Virus record (IMG/VR): IMGVR_UViG_3300032315_000814
Coordinates: 1 to 35,832 of that record
DNA from: a virus
Direction: 5' to 3' (one strand)
DNA length: 35,832 bases
The translations under genes were made by a program, and so were the position numbers. The stretch's first letter is position 1, and every line of letters begins with the position of its first letter. This document shows positions 13,255-18,623 of the stretch, piece by piece. Below the pieces are notes generated by a model. It saw only the letters and a program-made list of their open reading frames with translations. It was not told where the DNA came from and did not search any database.

Positions 13255-13529
13255 GTGACATTCCCGAAGCACGGCGCCTGCTTGCTGAAGCCCTGCCGGG
13301 CCTGCCGTCGCCCTGGCGCGAACAGGTCGCTGCCGCCCTTGACCTCATGCACCGCCGCCCGCCCGCAAGGCAGCCAGCGCCAGCGCGGAAGCGCCAAGTG
13401 GATGCCGCCCTTGCCGCAGAGATTAGGCGATACGTTGCATCACATCCGCGTGAGCATTTGCAGGATGTGGCGGTCAGGTTTGGAACAAACATCGGCAGGG
13501 TGTCGGAAGCCCTGCATGGGGAGCGATAG
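13251..13529 (+). CDS. Small HTH-like protein with a probable ATA start (92 aa)
   Basis: The C-terminal part, residues about 46-90, reads AALAAEIRRYVASHPREHLQ, then DVAVRFGTNIGRVSEALHG, a helix-turn-helix-like pattern. An ATG start at 13347 would give 60 residues but has no ribosome-binding site. The same frame is open and protein-like upstream (SDIPEARRLLAEALPGLPSP), back to an ATA at 13251. GGGAGGGG ends five bases before that ATA, and it makes an ATAA overlap with the previous TAA, exactly like the ATGA and GTGA overlaps of its neighbours. I therefore annotate the ATA as the start. A substitution or sequencing change from ATG is the main alternative. Confidence 0.6.
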   Translation: MSDIPEARRLLAEALPGLPSPWREQVAAALDLMHRRPPARQPAPARKRQVDAALAAEIRRYVASHPREHLQDVAVRFGTNIGRVSEALHGER

Positions 13530-13835
13530 ATGGCTGACCGTGTGAACGTGCCGAAAGGCTGGAAGCTGGCAGCGCCGGAATGGGGCTCGCCTCGCTCGCG
13601 CCGCAACGACGCAAAAGGTGGCGAGGTCTGCGGCGTGCTGATCTGGAACTGGGAAACAGGGGAGGGTGAAGTGCTGCTCCACCCGGCCTTCTTTTCTGGC
13701 TGCGCCCTCGTTGGCGCTGACGCCCTCAAAGATTGGATCGGCCTGCTTCACCGTGAGTACGACGCAGGGTTCCCCCTTAACGGACTGCGTCGGAAGCGGG
13801 GCGAAGCGATCAAGCGAGATCCCGCCGATGGCTGA
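13530..13835 (+). CDS. Hypothetical protein (101 aa)
   Basis: A 101-residue protein whose ATG directly follows the TAG of the previous gene. The sequence is mixed alpha-beta with several tryptophans (PKGWKLAAPEWG, GVLIWNWETGEGEVLLHP, LKDWIGLLHREYDAGF). No motif was recognised. Its stop lies within the first codons of the Xis-like gene (overlap 13828-13835). Confidence 0.6.
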   Translation: MADRVNVPKGWKLAAPEWGSPRSRRNDAKGGEVCGVLIWNWETGEGEVLLHPAFFSGCALVGADALKDWIGLLHREYDAGFPLNGLRRKRGEAIKRDPADG

Positions 13836-14145
13836 AGACGGCGCCGCACGCTACGCCTTCCCGCCGGCCGCCATGTCAATCGGGGCGGCCTGCTACTACC
13901 TCGGCCAGATGTCACCGACGACGTTCCGCGCCGAGGTCGCCATCCATATCGCGCCTGTCCGGTTAACGCGCGGGCGGATTGGCTGGCTGCGCGAGGATCT
14001 AGACCGATGGCTGGACAGCCGCCGCGCGCCAATGGACAATATTGCGGCCCCGGAGCCAGCACATGCCGCCCGTGACCCCTTTGCCGCCGCCCTCGCCGCC
14101 CTCCCGCCCGCAAGGCGTTCGCGCCGTCAAGCACCGCCGGCCTGA
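13828..14145 (+). CDS. Excisionase-like (AlpA/Xis-type) DNA-binding protein
   Basis: A 105-residue protein, ATG at 13828. Residues about 15-65 have the form of the winged-HTH AlpA/excisionase group: MSIGAACYYLGQMSPTTFRA, a short wing, then RIGWLREDLDRWLDSR. The ending with a tryptophan-containing helix after the wing is typical. Directionality factors of tyrosine integrases are commonly encoded directly before the integrase, as here, so a role in excision is likely. The last 83 bases overlap the integrase gene. Confidence 0.65.
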   Translation: MAEDGAARYAFPPAAMSIGAACYYLGQMSPTTFRAEVAIHIAPVRLTRGRIGWLREDLDRWLDSRRAPMDNIAAPEPAHAARDPFAAALAALPPARRSRRQAPPA

Positions 14146-15175
14146 CGGCTCGACGGTCACATATTGGTATTGCCGCCTTACCGGCGCGCGACTGCCAGAC
14201 CCAGCCGACCCGGCCTTCGCGGGCGCCATAGCCGCAGCCCGCCAGCAGCCGGCGGCCCGCTACGCGCCGGGATCGCTGGGCGAGCTGCTGGCGGATTGGC
14301 GCGCGTCGCCGGAATATCGGGCCACCAGCGCCACCACCCAACGGAACCGGGAACGCTATGTTGCGGCGCTCGACGCTGCCGAATGGTCATGCCGGTCGGT
14401 GGTCGGGCATAACCTCGAAGACATGCGGCAACTCCGCGCCGACCTTCTAAAGCTGCGCGACTTAATCGCCACGCACCGGGGCGCGGGCGCGGCCAGCGTG
14501 TTTGGGCAAACGGTGGCGACGCTGTTTTCCTGGGCGGTTGGGCGCGGCCGGATGGTGCTGTCGCCGCTGGCCCGGTTGCCGGCCATGCGGCTTGGCCACA
14601 TCCCGACCTATACCGAGGCGCAGGCGCAGCACGCCATGACGGCCTGGCCAGAGCCAGAGCGGCGCGCCGCCGTCCTGGCCTATTGGATCGGCCAGCGGCG
14701 CGGCGACCTGGCGGCGCTGCGGTGGGATCAATATGACATCCGGGCCGGCGTGATCCGGTTGCAGCCGCAGAAGACCCGGCGCCGCCGGGAAGCCAAGGGG
14801 CTTGGCCCGCTGGTCATCCCGGTGCCGCCTGTCCTGCGCCTAGAGATGGCGCGCTGGCGGCGCGAGGCGCCCGAAGCCACTCATGTCCTAGCAAGCAAGA
14901 CCGGGCGCCCGTGGTCGCAAGGCGCTCTGATCAACGCGATCCACCGCCGGCTTAAGGCCGAAGGCTGGGACACCAAGGCGGGGCTGCACGGCCTGCGGAA
15001 GCGGTCGGCCGAGTTGCTGGCAGAGCATGGCGCCAGCGCATCGGAGATCGCGGCGGCGCGGGGCTGGGACACGCTCGGGATGGTCGAGCTTTACACGCGC
15101 GGCGCGGACCAGGAAAAGATGGCCCGAGCCGCCGTGAAGCGGCTGTCAAAACCGCTGTCAAAAGTTGGAAAATAG
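14063..15175 (+). CDS. int: Tyrosine-type site-specific integrase
   Basis: A 370-residue tyrosine recombinase that would insert and excise the phage at attP/attB. I start it at ATG 14063 with GGAG upstream; a TTG at 14042 is possible. Catalytic residues are Arg212 in IGQRRGDLAALRW, Lys237 in the beta-hairpin LQPQKTRR, His309 and Arg312 in LHGLRKRSAELL, Trp335 in the HW position (ARGWDT) and the nucleophile Tyr344 in VELYTRG. The N-terminal 180 residues include a SAM-like core-binding domain. Near its 3' end the DNA has two direct copies of CTGTCAAAA, 12 bases apart, which could be arm-type sites. Confidence 0.95.
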   Translation: MPPVTPLPPPSPPSRPQGVRAVKHRRPDGSTVTYWYCRLTGARLPDPADPAFAGAIAAARQQPAARYAPGSLGELLADWRASPEYRATSATTQRNRERYVAALDAAEWSCRSVVGHNLEDMRQLRADLLKLRDLIATHRGAGAASVFGQTVATLFSWAVGRGRMVLSPLARLPAMRLGHIPTYTEAQAQHAMTAWPEPERRAAVLAYWIGQRRGDLAALRWDQYDIRAGVIRLQPQKTRRRREAKGLGPLVIPVPPVLRLEMARWRREAPEATHVLASKTGRPWSQGALINAIHRRLKAEGWDTKAGLHGLRKRSAELLAEHGASASEIAAARGWDTLGMVELYTRGADQEKMARAAVKRLSKPLSKVGK

Positions 15176-15367
15176 CACGACCAAAGCCAGGACTTACCTA
15201 CGTTATGTGGTTACAAGCTTAAAGCTGTAATGCGCTGATTTTTCATATATTTTTGACATTTTAGGCCAAATGCGCCGCGATGCGTTCTGTGTTTTTGACG
15301 GCGCACAATCCTCATTTGTTCCGCTCATATTGTTGCGCATTGCTGATGTGTTTGCTAAATTTGACAT
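15176..15367. other. AT-richer segment after integrase; candidate attP region
   Basis: 192 bases without a credible gene, much richer in A and T than the surroundings. It contains a near-perfect dyad at 15211-15230 (TTACA, GCTT, AAGC, TGTAA with one extra base); three AATGCGC elements, two direct (15229, 15269) and one inverted (15335-15341); and three TTTGAC-type repeats (15252, 15294, 15359). Integrase attachment sites usually lie beside int and consist of a core plus dispersed repeats, so attP is expected here. The dyad could be the core or instead the terminator of the integration operon. No tRNA-like segment is evident. Confidence 0.45.
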
Positions 15368-15862
15368 GTGGAAAACAGCAAAGCGCCCATCCCCAATCGC
15401 CTGATAGGCAAGGCTGGCTTAGGCTTGGCAATGTATCACCTAGGCCGCCTAGGCTACGATTTTGTGGCGACGACCGACGATAGTGCGGCGGGCGATTTGT
15501 GGGTAAATTTTGGCAGCGGGCCGGTAATTGTAGAAGTTAAATCGGCCAATGTGCATGCGTGGTCTGTGCGGCGGCAGCAATTGGCTAAGCCGGCCTTTTT
15601 TGTGTTTGTAAGCATTCCAGATGGCTGCTGTTGGTTGGTTCCGGGCGACGCTGTCCGCACAGCAGCAGGCGGCACATCGCCAATCCCAAGGTTTACGGAG
15701 CGACAGATTGACGGGTTAGCGACTAGGCGGCTCCACAGCGAAATCGCCGCGTTTCGGCGGCAGACTGCCCGAGACGAATATGTGCCTGGCGCAAAAGGCT
15801 GGCGTGTTGTTCGTTGGAAATTAAAGAACGGCGAGGTTCGGGAAAAAGCTTATCGTCGCTGA
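15368..15862 (+). CDS. PD-(D/E)XK-type endonuclease-like protein, accessory gene
   Basis: A 164-residue protein, start GTG at 15368. The first 65 residues follow the PDDEXK endonuclease pattern of intron-associated and Holliday-type enzymes: NRLIGKAGLGLAMYHLGRLG, then Asp43 in AAGDLWV, and Glu56-x-Lys58 in VIVEVKSA. The glutamate usually found in the first helix is not evident, so catalysis is uncertain. The C-terminal half is basic. The gene sits alone between the integration operon and the end of the late operon and has clearly more A/T-rich codons than its neighbours. That is the usual profile of a cargo or moron gene acquired separately. No ribosome-binding site is obvious. Confidence 0.65.
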   Translation: MENSKAPIPNRLIGKAGLGLAMYHLGRLGYDFVATTDDSAAGDLWVNFGSGPVIVEVKSANVHAWSVRRQQLAKPAFFVFVSIPDGCCWLVPGDAVRTAAGGTSPIPRFTERQIDGLATRRLHSEIAAFRRQTARDEYVPGAKGWRVVRWKLKNGEVREKAYRR

Positions 15863-15882
15863 TTATTAACCCCGGCAGACAC

Positions 15883-15915
15883 AAAAAAAGCCCCGCCAGC
15901 CGAGGCCAGCGGGGC
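15883..15915 (-). terminator. Rho-independent terminator of the leftward late operon
   Basis: On the minus strand GCCCCGC (read 15915-15909), a 12-base loop and GCGGGGC (15896-15890) form a GC-rich stem, immediately followed by seven T (15889-15883). It lies 19 bases after the endolysin stop codon, so it ends the long minus-strand transcript. Without a T-run on the other side, it should work weakly if at all for the plus-strand gene that converges on it. Confidence 0.88.
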
Positions 15916-15934
15916 GGCAACTGTTAAGCCTAGC

Positions 15935-16531
15935 TTAAGCCTTGCTTGAAGGTTCGCCGCCGCCCCGAAACAGCCGCGCCTCTGCCGCCCGGCGCTTAAC
16001 GAGCCCAGGCAGGACGACGCCGGCCGCCTTGGTCCAGCGGGTAAACTCGCCCGCTGCGCTTTCGAGCCGACCGGCGTTCAAATGCATAAGCAGCGTCGAC
16101 CGGGCGAAGGCGCCCCGGCCGACGTTGTGGACGAAGCTGGTCAGCGCCGCCCGCTGATGGTCGGCCAGCGGCACGGTCACAAGGTCGTCAACCGCCTTTG
16201 CGGCGTCTGCCAGGTCGTTCTCCAGCAGCCGGCGGGCGGCCTCTTTGGTGATCGGCCCATCGCCCTTGGCGACTGGCTGGCGGTTGCCCCAGCGGGTTGT
16301 GCCGTGGCCGATGGTATAGACTTTGGCCGGGCACAGGTAGGCTTCGGCGCGGAAGCCTTCAAAAGCCGCCACCATGTCCACCGCCGCCGCAGGAAGAGGC
16401 GCCGTTGCCGGCGCCTCCCCTTTGGCGATGGCAGGAATGGCGGCTGGCGTTGCGGGCGGCGGTGCGGGCGGCTGGCCGGGAGCCTCCCGCCGCGCAAAGA
16501 TCCAGCCGAAGAAAAGTCGCAGCCAGGTCAC
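15935..16531 (-). CDS. GH24 endolysin (T4/P22-type lysozyme)
   Basis: A 198-residue muramidase from GTG 16531, which overlaps the stop of the holin-like gene (GTGA). The catalytic pattern E-8-C-5-T is exact: Glu58 in AAFEGF, Cys67 in YLCPAK, Thr73 in VYTIGHGT. Cys in place of Asp is a known working variant in this family. The fold continues through KEAARRLLENDLADAAKAVD, AALTSFVHNVGRGAF and LVKRRAAEARLF. The N-terminus has a short hydrophobic stretch (WLRLFFGWIF) and a 35-residue Ala/Pro linker, which suggests membrane anchoring or a signal-anchor-release mode, though the span is short. It is the last gene before the late terminator. Confidence 0.92.
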   Translation of the reverse strand: MTWLRLFFGWIFARREAPGQPPAPPPATPAAIPAIAKGEAPATAPLPAAAVDMVAAFEGFRAEAYLCPAKVYTIGHGTTRWGNRQPVAKGDGPITKEAARRLLENDLADAAKAVDDLVTVPLADHQRAALTSFVHNVGRGAFARSTLLMHLNAGRLESAAGEFTRWTKAAGVVLPGLVKRRAAEARLFRGGGEPSSKA

Positions 16532-16692
16532 TTGCGGATCTTGCCGGCCGCGAACCACGCCGCGGAACCGATGGCGAGCGCGCCACCGACCACGCTTTCC
16601 GTCATGCTTTCATCCATGTAGCCGCGCGCGACCAGAAAGCCGGCGGCGAGCTGCAACGCATGGCGCAGCAGCCCGAACACGAGGGCGTCCAT
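16528..16692 (-). CDS. Small two-segment membrane protein, holin-like (54 aa)
   Basis: A 54-residue protein just before the endolysin, ATG 16692 with GGAG 7 bases upstream. It has two hydrophobic stretches, one around residues 3-23 (LVFGLLRHALQLAAGFLVA) and one at about 33-50 (SVVGGALAIGSAAWFAAG), and ends in a basic KIRK tail. The size, topology, basic end and 4-base overlap with the lysozyme start match small phage holins or pinholins. The LydA-like protein at 17992-18285 is the other holin candidate, so this could equally be an antiholin or accessory factor. Confidence 0.65.
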   Translation of the reverse strand: MDALVFGLLRHALQLAAGFLVARGYMDESMTESVVGGALAIGSAAWFAAGKIRK

Positions 16693-16786
16693 TGGCTATC
16701 TCCATTTTTTCGAGGATGCCGCCATGACCCGGGCGGCGCGGGATTACATCGGCAGCGGTTCGACGGGGCCGGGATACGGCTCGCGA

Positions 16787-17005
16787 TCAGTCTTCTTCGT
16801 CGTCATCTTCGCTGGCCGGCTGCTGCATGGCGTCGATCATGTGGCCAAGCACATCGTGCAGCCCGATCAGCACGGCCAACGACCCGTGCGGAACGGTGCG
16901 CCATTTGAACCCGGCCGCCGTTTCCCAAACGATGAGCGCGACTTGCGCTTGATCTGCAACAGCCTCGCCAGCCGCGAAGGCGATGGGGTGGCTATCCAGG
17001 CGCAT
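16787..17005 (-). CDS. Small acidic-tailed hypothetical protein (72 aa)
   Basis: A 72-residue protein, ATG 17005 with AAAGGAT upstream, overlapping the phosphoesterase 3' end by 14 bases. Residues 7-33 form a beta-rich part (AFAAGEAVADQAQVALIVWE), and 45-57 a helix (VLIGLHDVLGHMI). The last nine residues are almost all acidic (SEDDDEED). No family was recognised. It lies in the lysis block, but no membrane segment is convincing. Confidence 0.6.
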   Translation of the reverse strand: MRLDSHPIAFAAGEAVADQAQVALIVWETAAGFKWRTVPHGSLAVLIGLHDVLGHMIDAMQQPASEDDDEED

Positions 17006-18002
17006 GGGCCGATCCTTTGGCTTGCACGCGAACGCGCGGCTTGACCGTCACCGGCTCGCCTCGGAACCAAGTCACGCCCGCATCGTCGCATTCCGCAATT
17101 TCAGGCGGCAGCAACAGCCCATCGCGCCATGTCAGCACGACAAAGCCCGACCGCCCCGCGTCCGGGCTGTCCTCGGCGTATTCCGTATGTGGCCCGCGCG
17201 GATCCGCCAGCGTGCCAGTCTGCACGCCGTAGTGCCGCCCGGCATATGTCTCGATGGCATCCACCGAAAGCCGGTGTGTGTGCCCCGTGACAATATGCAC
17301 GCCCGACTTCACGGCGTTGGTCCGGCCGGCAGTCACGCCGTTGCCGATTTTATGCTTAATGACGGTATGCCCGCCGCTGAGGCCTTGGTTGATATGCACG
17401 GCCCAGCTTTCGGACCAATCCGGCAGATGGTCCGCAAGGCGCATCCCGCGGATGCCGCGATAGTCTGGCGCGGCCTTGGACAGGTGGTAGTCGTAGCGCC
17501 GGCAATGATTGCCCACGGTGCGGTATCGCTTGGCGCGCGACGCGTGGTCCGCGATGCGACGCAGGCCAACTTGCACCTCGGCCAACTCGTCATCCATGCG
17601 GGGCTTCATTTCCCAGCCCAGCGGCGGGTGCTTAGACGACCGCGCGCCGTCTAACTCGTCGCCGTTGCTGATGATCGCCACGGGATCAAGCGCCGGCAGT
17701 AGCGCGAGCAAAGCCGCTTCCGCCGCCGTCACGCCAGAGCCAGGCCACCGGTGCCGATCCGACCACACCACCGCGCACCCGTTCTCAATCGCCAAATGGG
17801 CGCGCGGCGAATAAGCGTAGGGCGACGAGCTGTGGTCTATGGCGCCGGATGTCGTCGGCAGTTCGAAGCCTTGCGCGGCCAGCCGTGCGCGGCGGCTGTA
17901 GACGTTGCGGATGGACAGGCCGGTCAGCTTGGCGGTTTGGGATGGACTGCCGCAGGTTCGCCACGCGCCGATGAACTCTTCGTTTGTGACATCATGCGGC
18001 AT
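16992..18002 (-). CDS. Calcineurin-like metallophosphoesterase with an N-terminal HTH
   Basis: A 336-residue protein from ATG 18002, which overlaps the LydA-like stop by 11 bases; the longer frame upstream is shadow. Residues 6-46 form a homeodomain-like HTH (FIGAWRTCGSPSQTAKLTGL, then SIRNVYSRR). The rest is a two-metal phosphoesterase: Asp82-x-His84 (WSDRHRW), Asn113-Gly-Asp115 (ISNGDELDG), Gly164-Asn-His166 (TVGNHCRR), His217, and Gly240-His-Thr-His243 (VTGHTHRL). All the standard ligands are present, so it should be active on phosphodiesters, perhaps DNA or nucleotides. Its place between lysis genes is odd, and the HTH suggests DNA binding. Confidence 0.85.
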   Translation of the reverse strand: MPHDVTNEEFIGAWRTCGSPSQTAKLTGLSIRNVYSRRARLAAQGFELPTTSGAIDHSSSPYAYSPRAHLAIENGCAVVWSDRHRWPGSGVTAAEAALLALLPALDPVAIISNGDELDGARSSKHPPLGWEMKPRMDDELAEVQVGLRRIADHASRAKRYRTVGNHCRRYDYHLSKAAPDYRGIRGMRLADHLPDWSESWAVHINQGLSGGHTVIKHKIGNGVTAGRTNAVKSGVHIVTGHTHRLSVDAIETYAGRHYGVQTGTLADPRGPHTEYAEDSPDAGRSGFVVLTWRDGLLLPPEIAECDDAGVTWFRGEPVTVKPRVRVQAKGSAHAPG

Positions 18003-18285
18003 TGCGGCCGCCCTTGGCCCGGCGCTCAACCTCACAGATGGCGAGGTCGATCACGCGGGGACCGACATAGGCGACGCTGATCGTTACCGCGTATTCGGTG
18101 AAGCCATCGAGGTTGAAATAGTCCGCCAGCCCTTTGCCGACGATGCCCATGCCGATTGCAACCGGCAGTTCCCAGAGCAATGACCAGCCCAGCGGCCGGC
18201 GATCCACGCGCGCCAGGTGCAGCATCCTACCCAACAGGCCGAGCGCGCCCGCGCTGGCCGCAGAGGCAGCGTCAAAATCAGACAT
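17992..18285 (-). CDS. LydA-like holin
   Basis: A 97-residue membrane protein with GGAG upstream of ATG 18285. After a short soluble start, hydrophobic segments cover about residues 36-52 (LLWELPVAIGMGIVGKG) and 64-86 (EYAVTISVAYVGPRVIDLAI), and the protein ends with a basic tail (VERRAKGGR). The LLWELPVAIGMGIVG and AYVGPR motifs fit the LydA phage holin family. It would form membrane lesions that release or activate the endolysin encoded three genes downstream. Confidence 0.75.
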   Translation of the reverse strand: MSDFDAASAASAGALGLLGRMLHLARVDRRPLGWSLLWELPVAIGMGIVGKGLADYFNLDGFTEYAVTISVAYVGPRVIDLAICEVERRAKGGRNAA

Positions 18286-18332
18286 GATGTTGAGCTCCGG
18301 CAGCGGCGCCGCGCTGGCGCCGGGTTGCGGCG

Positions 18333-18623
18333 TCAGGTCAAGACGAGCGAGGGCGCAACGGAGAATTGCACCTCAACGGCCGAGCTGCTGGGGCTGCTCG
18401 CCGTAGCGCGGACGGCCCAATCGCCGGCCGCGTTAACCACGACATCGGTGTAGTATCTGCTGGACGTTTCCTGCACCGCCGCGCTGGCGGCGACCGTGCC
18501 GGCGGGATTTCGGACGCTAAACGCCACGCCAGTGACCGGCACGGCTGCGTCGGCCTCGTCGGCAAACGTCACGCGGATGCGGACAGTCTCGCCGGGGAAG
18601 AATTGCTGAAGGCGGCGGCTCAT
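18333..18623 (-). CDS. Small Ig-like structural protein (96 aa)
   Basis: A 96-residue all-beta protein. The pattern FFPGETVRIRVTFADEADAA, VTGVAFSVRNPAGT, RYYTDVVVNAAGDWAVRATA is that of an immunoglobulin-like or BppU-type fold found on phage tail fibres. The ATG at 18623 overlaps the stop of the repeat protein upstream (ATGA). It is probably a fibre decoration or tip component. Confidence 0.6.
   Translation of the reverse strand: MSRRLQQFFPGETVRIRVTFADEADAAVPVTGVAFSVRNPAGTVAASAAVQETSSRYYTDVVVNAAGDWAVRATASSPSSSAVEVQFSVAPSLVLT

Noticed and set aside
16744-16806. 20-codon minus-strand frame (ATG 16806 to TAA 16744) overlapping the acidic-tail gene
   Set aside because: It has a plausible Pro-rich product, but there is no ribosome-binding site and no conservation can be judged. 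Too short to support.
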